DNA of 57,045 nt from an uncultured bacterium (GCA_902792085.1 CADAYE010000008.1:1-57045), one strand, 5' to 3'; shown: positions 16,047-24,483, counted from the stretch's first letter. Numbers and translations are program-made. Notes: a model not told the origin generated them from the sequence alone.

Positions 16047-16343
16047 ATGAATAAAAAGGATATTTGTTTAACACTTAAAAGAATTTTTGTTGTAAGTTTG
16101 CCATTTTTGGCAGTAATTTGTGCAAATATTGCAGTAAGTGCGAATTTGAAAAATTTTTGTTTGTTCAAGTTACTTTTTCATCATGAATGTACCGGGTGTG
16201 GTTTGACAAGAGCATTTGTTGCATTGTGTAGGTTTGAATTTGAAAAAGCGTACGAATTCAATCCATTAATTGTAGTTATTGTCCCGATATTATGCGTAAT
16301 TTGGGTATTTTTGCTAAAAGAAGTTTTTAAAAAGAGTAATTAA
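16047..16343 (+). CDS. DUF2752 membrane protein
   Basis: About 98 aa. It has two or three membrane segments and the signature HHECTGCGLTRAFVAL, matching the C-[PT]-x-CG-x-TRA motif of DUF2752, small membrane proteins of unknown role. The ATG at 16047 is preferred; one at 16017 lies in the loop of a terminator hairpin. TATAAT ends ten bases before the ATG, so the leader would be only a few bases. The gene ends four bases inside the convergent gene at 16340. Confidence 0.85.
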   Translation: MNKKDICLTLKRIFVVSLPFLAVICANIAVSANLKNFCLFKLLFHHECTGCGLTRAFVALCRFEFEKAYEFNPLIVVIVPILCVIWVFLLKEVFKKSN

Positions 16344-17179
16344 ATTGAATAATAATAATCTCTCAAAATTTTTGTATCGGTTTCAATATTAGGACTTTCA
16401 CAGACTAAAGCGCCTTTTACCCCAAAAGATTTCAGGGCTTTGAGCAGGTCTTTGTAATTCATATCTGATTCTTCAAGTATCAGGTGTCGTTTTTCTCCTT
16501 TGGAGGTGTAATCAATCCCTGCAAGATGTGCGTGGAAATTATCTATCGCTTTTTGTCCGAGTTCTTTTGAAATTCTGTCTAAGATCAGGCAAAATTCATC
16601 ATAGGTGTTATATTCGCCTGCGGTTCTTGCATGAACATGTGAAAAATCAACGCAGGGCAATACCTGTTCAAATTCTTTTGACAGTCTGATAATTTCTTCA
16701 TAATCGCCCCACTGAGTTGCTTTGCCTGTTGTTTCAGGTCTAATCCAAACATCAATTTTTTCTTTTTCAAGTGCTTCAATAATTTTTGCAGTTTGTTTTT
16801 TAACCTGTTGATAAACAGTTTCTTTTTCTCCACCCATATAAAATGCAGCATGATAAGTTATACTGTAACCTCCAAAATCGTTTGCCGCCTGAACAGTTTC
16901 AATAATTCGCTGAACACTTGCTTCAACTTTTTCTTCTTCTTTTGAATTGAGATTTATATAAAAAGGTCCGTGTGAAGTTAAGATAAAACCTTGTTCCTGA
17001 GAAATTTGTTTAAGATATTTTCTTGTATCGTCAGACATTCTGACACCATGCACAAATTCAACCTCAAGTCCGTCAAGTTCCATGTCTTTTAAAATTTCAA
17101 ATGCTGACGGATATCCTCTTTTATCTGTTTGCAAAGGCATTCCTGCCGTTAAAAAATTCAGTTTATCAGGTTTTATCAT
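16340..17179 (-). CDS. Endonuclease IV-like TIM-barrel protein
   Basis: A 279-aa protein of the AP-endonuclease-family-2 fold. Metal-ligand positions are recognisable in order: LTSHGPFYINL (His), ITYHAAFY (His), IRPETTGK (Glu), CVDFSHVHAR (Asp and His), NFHAHLAGI (His), KGEKRHLIL (His) and LVCESPN (Glu). Endonuclease IV uses this trinuclear zinc site to cleave DNA 5' to abasic sites. Sequence and length (about 280 aa) fit Nfo-like proteins of anaerobes. Because sugar-phosphate isomerases share the fold, DNA-repair function is likely but not certain. It is the last gene of a three-gene minus-strand cluster. Confidence 0.8.
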   Translation of the reverse strand: MIKPDKLNFLTAGMPLQTDKRGYPSAFEILKDMELDGLEVEFVHGVRMSDDTRKYLKQISQEQGFILTSHGPFYINLNSKEEEKVEASVQRIIETVQAANDFGGYSITYHAAFYMGGEKETVYQQVKKQTAKIIEALEKEKIDVWIRPETTGKATQWGDYEEIIRLSKEFEQVLPCVDFSHVHARTAGEYNTYDEFCLILDRISKELGQKAIDNFHAHLAGIDYTSKGEKRHLILEESDMNYKDLLKALKSFGVKGALVCESPNIETDTKILRDYYYSI

Positions 17180-17182
17180 TGT

Positions 17183-17581
17183 CTATACTTTCACTTTCAT
17201 TAATTCTTCTAAAATATCGCAGGCATCAGATACAAATTTGGTGCAGTGATTTTTTCTTTCGCTTCCGCTGAATCCTGCCGATAGTATTCTGCAACAGGTT
17301 ACTTTGTTGCGCTTTTTAAATTCTTCCACAAATTCACCTGCTTTTTCTCTTGCGCTGATTGTGTTTCCGAATTTGTTCCCTCTGCCAAACAGATAGCCAA
17401 GTACAAGTTGAGAACCTGTAACGCTTCCGCAGGCACAACCGGAGGACATTCCGCCTGAAAATGTAGTTGCACAAGGTAAAAGACTGTTTTCACAAATTCC
17501 TTCGTCTATGCAAGCCTGAACTATGCATTCCGAACAAGAATATCCGCTCATAAAATATTGTATTGCTCTATCTTTTATCAT
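17183..17581 (-). CDS. C_GCAxxG_C_C family cysteine-rich protein
   Basis: A 132-aa protein with the family's conserved cysteine pattern: SGYSCSECIVQACIDEG, then FSGGMSSGCACGSVTG, then CCRILSAGF...CTKFVSDACDI. Members are thought to bind a metal or Fe-S centre in redox metabolism, but the role is undefined. Length is normal. It lies one base after the lipoprotein gene and three bases before the endonuclease IV-like gene, suggesting one transcript. Confidence 0.88.
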   Translation of the reverse strand: MIKDRAIQYFMSGYSCSECIVQACIDEGICENSLLPCATTFSGGMSSGCACGSVTGSQLVLGYLFGRGNKFGNTISAREKAGEFVEEFKKRNKVTCCRILSAGFSGSERKNHCTKFVSDACDILEELMKVKV

Positions 17582-17582
17582 T

Positions 17583-18008
17583 TTAGTTCCTTATATAAAA
17601 ATAATTTGTTGTCAAAAGTTTTGTCGGCTCATCTTTTGAATATGCCCTCATTTCATAAGCACCGGTTGAATGAAATACAAAGTAATCCGTGTAATAAAAA
17701 ACCTGTTCATCACGAACTTTAACTTGTTTGCCCCAAACAGTTTCATAACCGAGTCTTTCGTCTTTACCCATTTTCATTACCTGTAATAGCAGACGCTTTG
17801 TCTTTACAGTTTTTGGTGTTGTAACAAGATAATATATCTTTTCTCCCGGTTTGAAAACATTAGTGGTTGCGCTCATGGATTCTTCGCTGAACGGGTATTT
17901 GTTGAAAAGAATATACGCTTCTTTTTCACATGCTGTTGTAAATATCATTACAAAACCTAATGTTGCAAGTAAAAATAAATTTTTTAAAAGTTTTATTATA
18001 ATCTTCAC
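17583..18008 (-). CDS. Predicted lipoprotein, unknown function
   Basis: A 141-aa protein with a lipoprotein signal peptide: basic start, hydrophobic core LLATLGFVMIF and lipobox TTAC with Cys near residue 27. The mature part is beta-rich with many Tyr/Phe/Lys and no known motif. Translation starts at GTG (18008); the GGGGGT just before it, serving as ribosome site, belongs to a palindromic repeat. It heads the cluster with the C_GCAxxG_C_C and endonuclease IV-like genes. Confidence 0.75.
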   Translation of the reverse strand: MKIIIKLLKNLFLLATLGFVMIFTTACEKEAYILFNKYPFSEESMSATTNVFKPGEKIYYLVTTPKTVKTKRLLLQVMKMGKDERLGYETVWGKQVKVRDEQVFYYTDYFVFHSTGAYEMRAYSKDEPTKLLTTNYFYIRN

Positions 18009-18055
18009 CCCCTACCCGCTTCGCATACTTCCCCCTAAAAGGGGGCAGAAGGGTT
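18006..18055. repeat. Family A palindrome at a gene start
   Basis: CTTCACCCCCTACCCGCTTC and CTTCCCCCTAAAAGGGGGCA form a small hairpin cluster between two minus-strand genes. It appears to supply the ribosome site of the lipoprotein gene at 18008. Confidence 0.65.
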
Positions 18056-18090
18056 TATTAACCCTATTCTTATTGTCTGATTATCTTTTA

Positions 18091-20190
18091 CTACTGTAAT
18101 TTTTTAATCATTTCTTCAACGGTATTTTTTAAATCTTTATCGTTGTTGTGTTTGATAAATGTTTTATAATTCTTTACGGCATCTGCTTTTTTACCCTGAT
18201 GTTCAAAAGCCATTCCGAGAGCATAGTATGCATAACCGGAATTGTAATCAGGGTCAATTTCTATGACCTTTTCAAAACTCTTTTGAGATTCAATCAAATT
18301 ATTTTCATTTGCATAAGCAAGCCCTAAATTAAACCAACCATCTGTGTATTCAGGATTAACAATAATTGATTTCTGATAGAAATTAATCGCTTTTGTATTA
18401 TCCTCTTTCATTTTGTATATATTACCGATTTTTAGCAGTGTTACTTCATCATTCGGAACAAGTTGCAGAGCATCCTGATAATTTTTTACTGCCGCATCGT
18501 AGTTGTTTTCTTTATAGTTTTTATCCCCCTGAGTGATAAAATCTTTACTTTTCTTCACCGCAACATCAGAGGTTGCAGGTTTTGATTGTGAGGTTTGGGC
18601 AGGTTTTGCTTTTTCAGTTTCTTTTGGAGTTTCCTGAGGGGAATTTACACTCAAATTTATTGACGGTAACTCGGAAGATTTGTCTGAAGATTTAACCTCA
18701 ACTTTTGTACTGTATAAATCCGAAATAAATTCGCTGTATTCTGCCGAATAAGCCGTTTTTTCAGGGTCTATTGATATTGCCTTTTCATAATTTTCAGCGG
18801 CTTTTGAGTTGTCGCCGTCTTTTCTGTATGCTTTAGCAAGACCGTAATAAACATATCCTTCGGTATAACCGCCTTTAATTGCATCTTTAAAATACGCTAT
18901 GGCATCTTTCGTATTTCCTGCTTCAATAAGTTCATGCCCTCTTGAAACAAGCGCATCGTTAAGATTGGTTTTGATAGCCTTTTCATTTTTTTCTGAAAGA
19001 AGTTCTTTATAAATAGAAATGGCATCTTCGTATTTGTTTAGGGCATGCAGAGCAAGTGCCTTATTAAATCTTATATTAAAATCTTTCGGCTCAACTGCCA
19101 AAACTTCCTCGTAATATTTTAATGCCGTTTGGTAATCCTTTTTGTTATGATAGCAGTTTGCAATATCTTTTTTGTAATCAATGTTTTTATCATCTTTTGA
19201 TATTGCAATCAAATAATTTTCGATAGCCTTATCATAATTTTGAAGTTTTTTATAAACTCCTGCTATATTGCCATAACCTTTAATATCATCAGGGAACGCT
19301 TTGATATACATATTGTATTGAACAACTGCCTCAGTATTTTTATCCATATCGGCAAGCAGATTTGCATAATCAAGTCTTACGGTGTTTAGATTTGGCATAT
19401 TTTTAAGAACAATTTGATATTGTTCATAAGACATTTCATTTTTCCCCAAATCCTGATAGGCCTGTGCTAAACCAAGATGAGCAGAATCATTTTCGGCATC
19501 TATTTCAATTGCTTTTTCAAGAAATTTAGCGGATTTTTCGGAATCCCCATTATTTAAAAGTGCAATACCGTACTCATAATTATGCTTGAAATTGTCAGGA
19601 TTTTTTTCATACAATTTACTGTATTGCGTTTCAGCATTTTTGTAATCTTTTAATGCTAAATATGAACCGGCAAGATTTTCTCGTGCTTCAAGGTGACCTG
19701 AATATGTTTCTAAAAATGAATTGTAATCCTTGATTGCTTCTTTGTAATTTTTTAACTGATAATTTACATTTCCTAAATTAAAATAGTTATATTTGTATTC
19801 GGGAAACAAGTCCAAAGCCTTTTGATACGCATTAAGAGCATCCTTGTATTTCCCCTGATTTTCGTAAATACTTCCAATACTTATATAGATAAAAGCATCT
19901 TCCGGATTGATTTTTATTACTTTGTTGTAATTTTCAAGTGCTTTATCAAACTCGTCAATTTCAGAATAAATTCCTGCAAGTTTGGTGTAAAGCATTGCAT
20001 CTCCGCCTGAGATAGCAATAGCCTGTTCAAGTTTTGCAATGGCTTCTTTTAAATCCTGCTGATGTTCGGCGCTGCAAGCCTGCTGATATAATGAACTTGC
20101 TTCAGGTGACATATAGCAATATGCCGGAACACCTCCCATACACAAACCAGATACCAAAAAAGCCGTTAATAAATTTTTTCTTATATCCAT
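18091..20190 (-). CDS. Secreted TPR-repeat protein
   Basis: A 699-aa protein with an N-terminal signal peptide (LLTAFLVSGLCMGGVPAYCY, about 6-25) and a near-continuous array of tetratricopeptide repeats. Typical units read YNKVIKINPEDAFIYISIGS and YQKALDLFPEYKYNYFNLGN. The array is split by a Pro/Ser/Thr/Lys-rich linker at about 510-550; roughly four further repeats follow. TPR arrays bind proteins, so a periplasmic or outer-membrane scaffold is likely, partner unknown. The start lies 11 bases after the stop of the methyltransferase gene, suggesting coupling; GAGTG is a weak ribosome site. Confidence 0.92.
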   Translation of the reverse strand: MDIRKNLLTAFLVSGLCMGGVPAYCYMSPEASSLYQQACSAEHQQDLKEAIAKLEQAIAISGGDAMLYTKLAGIYSEIDEFDKALENYNKVIKINPEDAFIYISIGSIYENQGKYKDALNAYQKALDLFPEYKYNYFNLGNVNYQLKNYKEAIKDYNSFLETYSGHLEARENLAGSYLALKDYKNAETQYSKLYEKNPDNFKHNYEYGIALLNNGDSEKSAKFLEKAIEIDAENDSAHLGLAQAYQDLGKNEMSYEQYQIVLKNMPNLNTVRLDYANLLADMDKNTEAVVQYNMYIKAFPDDIKGYGNIAGVYKKLQNYDKAIENYLIAISKDDKNIDYKKDIANCYHNKKDYQTALKYYEEVLAVEPKDFNIRFNKALALHALNKYEDAISIYKELLSEKNEKAIKTNLNDALVSRGHELIEAGNTKDAIAYFKDAIKGGYTEGYVYYGLAKAYRKDGDNSKAAENYEKAISIDPEKTAYSAEYSEFISDLYSTKVEVKSSDKSSELPSINLSVNSPQETPKETEKAKPAQTSQSKPATSDVAVKKSKDFITQGDKNYKENNYDAAVKNYQDALQLVPNDEVTLLKIGNIYKMKEDNTKAINFYQKSIIVNPEYTDGWFNLGLAYANENNLIESQKSFEKVIEIDPDYNSGYAYYALGMAFEHQGKKADAVKNYKTFIKHNNDKDLKNTVEEMIKKLQ

Positions 20191-20201
20191 TTTTTCACAC
20201 T

Positions 20202-21113
20202 CTATAACTGCGTATAACTGTTAGAAAATATTTCTTTCCCTGTCAGAATTCTGACTGTTTTAATGATGTTTGACTGTTCGGAATTATTTTGATTATATCC
20301 GATATCATCAACGTCTCCAAAACATTGTACCATATTTGCGATATTTGTGTATAATTTATCAACATCATTTTGCGGATTGTTACATTCAAGCATGCGTATT
20401 ATCCTGACAAGTTCTACATCCTTTGCATCAACAATTGCACCATCAAGTCCCGCCCCAAATAGCATAACCGCAAAAGTTCTGTTTATAAGTCTGCGCAAGT
20501 CAGAGGACATGCCGTTTGAAATATTCGAAAGCCCGACAATTGTATTTACCTTGGGCTCAAAACTTTCTTTAATCATTTGTATTGTGCTGACAACTTCGTT
20601 TGCCTGACTCTGTTCAACATTCAAAGGCAAAATTAATGGGTCAAAAAAGATTTTATCGGATTCAATTCCTTTTTCCATACATTTTTCATAAATTTTGAAT
20701 ATCAATTCCATTCTTCCGTCTGCATCTTTGGGAATCCCTGTTTCTTTAGACATTCCAAGAGCAATAAGGTTGCAGTTATATTCTTTCGCCAAATCTGTCA
20801 GTCGTTCAAGCCTGTCATCATCAGCACTTGTACTGTTGATAAAACAATTCTCAGAATTTGATACAAGTTTCAAGCCGTTTTCTATTGCATCAATATTGGA
20901 CGAATCAAAAGAGATATTGTCGTGTTTTATGAGCGGAACAAGCCAATTGAAAATCGTGTCAAGTTTTCCTTTTGCAGGCCCAACATTCAAATCAACCGCA
21001 TCACAATTTTGCATAATTTTCACCAAATTTTCTATAAAATTTTGGTCTCTGTTTTCTAATGCACAACGAACGTTTTCTGAGATTATATGTATATTTTCAC
21101 CAATCAGTTTCAT
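20202..21113 (-). CDS. Methyltetrahydrofolate:corrinoid methyltransferase family protein (pterin-binding)
   Basis: A 303-aa DHPS-like TIM barrel. Pterin-binding features include MKLIGENIH at the first strand, CDAVDLNVGP, ISFDSSN, INSTSADD, and the MeTr signature VGLSNISNGMSSDLRRLINR...FGAGLDGAIVDAKD. This matches the methyltetrahydrofolate:corrinoid/iron-sulfur-protein methyltransferase family (AcsE-like), which moves methyl groups from CH3-THF to a cobamide protein. No corrinoid protein is next to it, so the acceptor is unknown. The start fits TATAAT (21120-21125 on minus) plus six bases with no Shine-Dalgarno. It lies 11 bases upstream of the TPR gene. Confidence 0.85.
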   Translation of the reverse strand: MKLIGENIHIISENVRCALENRDQNFIENLVKIMQNCDAVDLNVGPAKGKLDTIFNWLVPLIKHDNISFDSSNIDAIENGLKLVSNSENCFINSTSADDDRLERLTDLAKEYNCNLIALGMSKETGIPKDADGRMELIFKIYEKCMEKGIESDKIFFDPLILPLNVEQSQANEVVSTIQMIKESFEPKVNTIVGLSNISNGMSSDLRRLINRTFAVMLFGAGLDGAIVDAKDVELVRIIRMLECNNPQNDVDKLYTNIANMVQCFGDVDDIGYNQNNSEQSNIIKTVRILTGKEIFSNSYTQL

Positions 21114-21282
21114 AAAAAAATTATACCACGAAAAGTTTAAAATTTTGTCAAAATTTTACATTAAAGTGCGAATAATTATAAAAACAAAATATCTTTACAA
21201 AATTTTACATTTAAAACCCTTTAATAGTAGCAAATTTTTTGAATGTCATGTTTTATATCTTTAAAAGGTAGAAACTATATGT

Positions 21283-21338
21283 TATAATTAATGGCATATA
21301 GGGGGTCAGATGACCTAAAATGTGTAAAGGAGTGTTTT
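21283..21338 (+). promoter_or_regulatory. Promoter and ribosome site of the 52-aa gene
   Basis: TGTTATAAT (extended -10, hexamer 21283-21288) lies 17 bases after TTTAAA (21260-21265). The 44-base leader contains a small GGTCA/TGACC hairpin and AAGGAG seven bases before the ATG at 21339. Confidence 0.6.
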
Positions 21339-21497
21339 ATGGCAACAGTAACAACGGAAAAGGAAGTAAAAAAGATTAAATCACCGTTTGCTGATGAATT
21401 TGAAGATTACTTAAAACATCAGTGCGCAAAAACAACTTTCAATGGTACAGAACTTGAATCGTTCTCTTGGTACAAAAAAGTTTTAGGTCTTATGTAA
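21339..21497 (+). CDS. 52-aa small protein, unknown function
   Basis: Starts MATVTTEKEVKKIKSPFADE and ends SWYKKVLGLM. AAGGAG sits seven bases upstream and an extended -10 promoter precedes it; an excellent terminator follows directly. The regulatory framing makes it a convincing gene despite its size. The middle (FEDYLKHQCAKTTF) looks helical with one Cys. There is no membrane segment and no family recognised. Confidence 0.75.
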   Translation: MATVTTEKEVKKIKSPFADEFEDYLKHQCAKTTFNGTELESFSWYKKVLGLM

Positions 21498-21504
21498 GAA
21501 TTTA

Positions 21505-21532
21505 AAGCGGACTTATTTAGTCCGCTTTTTTA
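21505..21532 (+). terminator. Intrinsic terminator
   Basis: AAGCGGACT-TATTT-AGTCCGCTT followed by TTTTT, ending the 52-aa protein gene. Confidence 0.9.
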
Positions 21533-21951
21533 AGATTTTGTACCGATACCGTTTAAATTTGTGGTTTTTATATCTATTCTCTCTCATAAGTTTTGATATG
21601 TGTAGTCGTATGATTTGACTTGGGGTGTTATATTTTGAATGGCAGTGAGGTATTGTTCTGTTAATTACAAGTTTAACAGTGTTATACGATTGGTTTTTTT
21701 CGTGCAGTTTTGCAAAATAAACCAACAAATTTTTCACAACATAAAAAATTAATGTCCAATTCCTTTTTTTTATGGTGTCGACGAGGTTACTATTTTGGAA
21801 CCCTGCGACAATGAAACCGTATCACAAAAAACTTTGCCTAACAACATTTGTTAACGCATAGTTCATATCATGAAACAATCTACACAAGAGTATTACAATA
21901 TGAGAATGTTATTAGGATTTGAATGCAAGTAATTGTTGGGTTTTATACAAT
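21532..21951. other. Intergenic stretch with tRNA-Leu 3'-end fragment
   Basis: About 420 bases without a convincing gene. The only structure seen is a copy of the tRNA-Leu 3' end at 21769-21783, followed by a GGTTACTATTTTGGAACC hairpin, and near 21840-21940 an A/T-rich stretch without clear promoter or ORF. Confidence 0.5.
21769..21783 (-). repeat. Att-like copy of the tRNA-Leu 3' end (distal)
   Basis: TTTATGGTGTCGACG is identical to 22604-22618, which spans the 3' acceptor end and CCA of tRNA-Leu. Both have the same orientation and bracket 0.82 kb. A degenerate third copy lies at 22416-22435. Confidence 0.65.
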
Positions 21952-22368
21952 CTATTTACTAATATAAACTGATTCTATTATTTTCCCGTTGTTATATAAA
22001 GTGCGTAAAGGTTTTAATATAGCATCAACATAACCATAAAAAATAGTAGTATTTCCTTTTTTTGATGATGTCTTTACTAATTCTTCTCCAAAATTTTTAA
22101 GATTATTTTTATCTCTGACACCTACATATGATTTATAAACAATTCCGTCCTTATCAGATGCTATTGCAGTTCTTTCATATGTCTCAAGTATTTTCCCGTC
22201 ATTCACTGTATTAGCTAGCGATATTAAATCTCTATATTCTTTAAATTGCTTTGAACTAAAATGTTTTAAACAGCTGTCTAATACAGCATTGTTCGTTAAT
22301 TGTCCTTGGAATTTGATATTACGTACTTTATATTGATTATTAATTGGTAAAATTTGCACTTCACACAT
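21952..22368 (-). CDS. F-x-G motif protein inside the tRNA-bounded segment, unknown function
   Basis: About 138 aa. The ATG at 22368 (MCEVQILPINNQYKV) is chosen because TATAAT (22375-22380 on minus) ends six bases upstream, giving a leaderless start; the longer frame to 22407 runs into repeat sequence. Residues 17-22 (NIKFQG) match the N-[V/L/I]-x-F-x-G motif of other proteins in the window. The rest is a mixed alpha/beta domain (TYERTAIASDKDGIVYKSYV) without known motif. It lies between two copies of the tRNA-Leu 3' end, so it may be cargo of a small integrated element. Confidence 0.65.
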   Translation of the reverse strand: MCEVQILPINNQYKVRNIKFQGQLTNNAVLDSCLKHFSSKQFKEYRDLISLANTVNDGKILETYERTAIASDKDGIVYKSYVGVRDKNNLKNFGEELVKTSSKKGNTTIFYGYVDAILKPLRTLYNNGKIIESVYISK

Positions 22369-22570
22369 ACCTATATTATAGTTCGTGGGTTGGGTGAAAC
22401 CCAACATTATTATTATGGTGACGTAGTGGGGACTTGTCTTGCTCGTTCGCGTTTAACGGGTCTACGGTTTTTCTTTTCAGAAACTTCGTTTCTTCCAAAG
22501 AAAAGACCTTCGCCCTCAGCTCACTCGCGCTGAACCCCAAAAGGTGTTCTGGTCCATACCCATACGGACT

Positions 22571-22608
22571 ATAAAGCAGATTAGGAGACGAGCTCCAATC
22601 TGCTTTAT
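22571..22608 (-). terminator. Hairpin just 3' of tRNA-Leu
   Basis: ATAAAGCAGATT (22571-22582) pairs with AATCTGCTTTAT (22597-22608), extended by GGAG/CTCC. It abuts the tRNA CCA end; no T-run follows, so termination is only likely. Confidence 0.5.
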
Positions 22609-22691
22609 GGTGTCGACGGGGGGACTTGAACCCCCACAGCTCTCGCCACATGCACCTCAAGCATGCGTGTCTACCATTCCACCACATCGAC
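22608..22691 (-). tRNA. tRNA-Leu(GAG)
   Basis: On the minus strand the 84-nt gene folds as a full class II cloverleaf. The 7-bp acceptor GTCGATG/CGTCGAC includes one T-G pair; the D-arm is GTGGAATGGTAGACAC; the anticodon stem CATGC/GCATG encloses loop TTGAGGT, giving anticodon GAG (CUC/CUU). A long variable arm (TGGCGAGAGCTGT), GGGGG-TTCAAGT-CCCCC and an encoded CCA follow. Partial copies of its 3' end lie at 21769 and 22416, and of its 5' end at 22817. Confidence 0.95.
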
Positions 22692-22745
22692 ATGGTATTT
22701 GATTATTTTATAATTATACTATGAAATTGTTACTTGACCAATACC

Positions 22746-22827
22746 GTCGATGTGCCGGAAGTTGTCTTTGACAACCCTCTCCTCGAACGATACTCAATCG
22801 TTCTCGTCGGCAGAGTACCACATCGAC
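22746..22827. repeat. Cloverleaf-like palindromic element with a tRNA-Leu 5'-end match
   Basis: Ends GTCGATGTG (22746) and CACATCGAC (22819-22827) are perfect inverted repeats. Inside are hairpins GTTGTC-TTT-GACAAC (22761-22775) and GAACGAT-ACTCA-ATCGTTC (22785-22803). The outer sequence equals the first 11 bases of the tRNA-Leu on the minus strand. Confidence 0.7.
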
Positions 22828-22844
22828 TTAATGGTATATTGTAA

Positions 22845-22870
22845 AGATTCTGAATCAAGTTCAGAATGAC
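22845..22870. repeat. Family C palindrome, intergenic
   Basis: GATTCTGAATCAAGTTCAGA followed by ATGAC, a small family C hairpin between the tRNA region and the outer-membrane protein gene. Confidence 0.6.
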
Positions 22871-22954
22871 ATATGCAAACATATCATACCACAAAAAACT
22901 TTTTTCATACAAAAAGATTATTGAAGTTCCCATTTTCTATTGTAAAATGTGGGT

Positions 22955-23872
22955 ATGAAACGGATTGTTTTAGGTTTGGTAGTATTTTTGTTCACATTTA
23001 TGCCCGCTTTTTCACAGGAATTTGACATAAATTCGTTTTTTGTTGCGCAAAACGGAGTATTCAAATATCATATTCCTGATGAAGATGAAGACCAAACAGA
23101 AGAACCACAGAGCCAAACAGCAGATGAAGTAACGGTAAAAGAAGATATTGTCAGTGATGATGTGACGGCAGATACTTCAGGAATTCCCAAATACGATTCT
23201 GATCAGGAAATTTCTAATGAAAGTGATTATGAATTAGAAGATATGTATGACTATGTTCTGCACGGTTATGCCGAGTATTTTGATGATGAAGAAAATGCTA
23301 TATCACTTGATTTGCCTGAAAATGAATATCTCGTTTTGAATATCAAAAAACCTGTTGTGATAGAAGGTAAATATTTTGGTTATCTTCAGTCTTCGCCGTC
23401 GTTATTTGATAATAATTATACAAAATACAACGGTTCTGAATACAGTATTTCGCCTATATCAGGTTCAAGTTCAAAATCTGTCGGCGGTTTTAGCGCAGGT
23501 GCGACATATTCTCAAGGGATAGACTACGGAGAACTCGAACAGTCCTCAGGAATATTTACAAAATATCAGTACAAAAGATTTGCCATAAGTACTTCTTACG
23601 CAAAAACCGTAAATACCACAAATAATACATATAATGACAATTTTTATATAATGCCTGAATTGAAGTTAAGCCAATATTTTACAATAAAAAATATTCTTTC
23701 TGCAGATACTGTCAAAAAACGTAAGAAAGCAGAAGTTGTGTTATCGGTCAATCCGTTTGGGAATAAAGATTATGACAGGTTGCGTCTTGAATTTGGTGCA
23801 AGTGGGACTTATGACGAAGTTAATAATTCTTTTAAAAATCAGTTAAAATTTTCTACAATGTATAAATTTTAG
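22955..23872 (+). CDS. Predicted outer-membrane beta-barrel protein
   Basis: About 305 aa. It has a signal peptide (MKRIVLGLVVFLFTFMPAFS), a long acidic linker (about 40-110) rich in Asp/Glu, and a C-terminal half of alternating beta strands (FSAGATYSQGIDYGE, FTKYQYKRFAISTSYAK) ending in KFSTMYKF. A terminal aromatic is the classic Bam recognition signature of outer-membrane barrels. The strand number is small, so it is a porin-like or anchoring barrel of unknown substrate. TAAAAT (22943-22948) lies six bases before the ATG with no Shine-Dalgarno, implying a leaderless mRNA; a GTG two codons earlier is less likely. Confidence 0.78.
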   Translation: MKRIVLGLVVFLFTFMPAFSQEFDINSFFVAQNGVFKYHIPDEDEDQTEEPQSQTADEVTVKEDIVSDDVTADTSGIPKYDSDQEISNESDYELEDMYDYVLHGYAEYFDDEENAISLDLPENEYLVLNIKKPVVIEGKYFGYLQSSPSLFDNNYTKYNGSEYSISPISGSSSKSVGGFSAGATYSQGIDYGELEQSSGIFTKYQYKRFAISTSYAKTVNTTNNTYNDNFYIMPELKLSQYFTIKNILSADTVKKRKKAEVVLSVNPFGNKDYDRLRLEFGASGTYDEVNNSFKNQLKFSTMYKF

Positions 23873-23976
23873 AATTTGTAAATATTTGTTACAAATCTTT
23901 CGGTTTTTCTAAAGTTTTACATCTTATACTCCGACTAAAACTATGTTGAGTTTAATACATATTAAGGAGTGTAGAA

Positions 23977-24186
23977 ATGTCTGAAAAAAGAATTATGGAT
24001 GTAGAAGATTTGATGATTGATTATGCTGAAATGACAAGTTTTGATTTCGGTACTTTATCAAACGAAGAAATGGATACTTTAAACAAGATTACTAATACAG
24101 AGTATATGAAAAAACCTATTCCGTTTAAATATGGCAACTTTAAGATGGCAGATTTCTTTCACGAATTGATGTCAGACAGAGGTTAA
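23977..24186 (+). CDS. 69-aa acidic small protein, unknown function
   Basis: Preceded by AAGGAG nine bases before the ATG. The sequence MSEKRIMDVEDLMIDYAEMT is acidic and helical, with a basic patch near the C terminus (KKPIPFKYGNFKMADFFHEL). No membrane segment or known motif. It is followed 22 bases later by another small-protein gene, so the two likely form an operon. Confidence 0.7.
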   Translation: MSEKRIMDVEDLMIDYAEMTSFDFGTLSNEEMDTLNKITNTEYMKKPIPFKYGNFKMADFFHELMSDRG

Positions 24187-24208
24187 TTGCTGAAGATTTT
24201 GGAGATAT

Positions 24209-24451
24209 GTGAACATGAACGAAGAAAGATGGCTATTTGAAAAAGGATGTTTCTTAGGAGGCTGGAATGATGATATTCCGGTTAAAAAAGAAGCCCCGAT
24301 TGAATCAGTCACCAAATTGCAGGATAAAGATTTGAACACTTTACTTGCAGAACTTGAGGACATCAAACATCATATTGAAGATGTCAAACAAAGACAGTGG
24401 CATCTGGCAAAACTGATTGAATACCACAACAACGGTTTTGTCGCAGACTAA
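24209..24451 (+). CDS. 80-aa small protein with coiled coil, unknown function
   Basis: The frame starts at GTG 24209, with GGAG five to six bases upstream; an ATG at 24215 is a possible start. The N terminus (ERWLFEKGCFLGGWNDDIPV) is Trp-rich, and the C-terminal part (LNTLLAELEDIKHHIEDVKQ...) is a heptad-like helix of the kind that dimerises. A terminator follows 33 bases after the stop. It probably shares a transcript with the 69-aa gene. Confidence 0.7.
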   Translation: MNMNEERWLFEKGCFLGGWNDDIPVKKEAPIESVTKLQDKDLNTLLAELEDIKHHIEDVKQRQWHLAKLIEYHNNGFVAD

Positions 24452-24483
24452 CGGCTACCGGAACAAATTCACACAAATTTATA

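Noticed and set aside
21513-21737. 74-aa minus ORF
   Set aside because: Its end lies inside the terminator of the 52-aa gene, and no promoter or ribosome site precedes it. Its basic C-terminal run looks protein-like, so a decayed gene cannot be excluded.
22376-22693. 105-aa minus ORF
   Set aside because: It overlaps the whole tRNA-Leu and adjacent hairpins.
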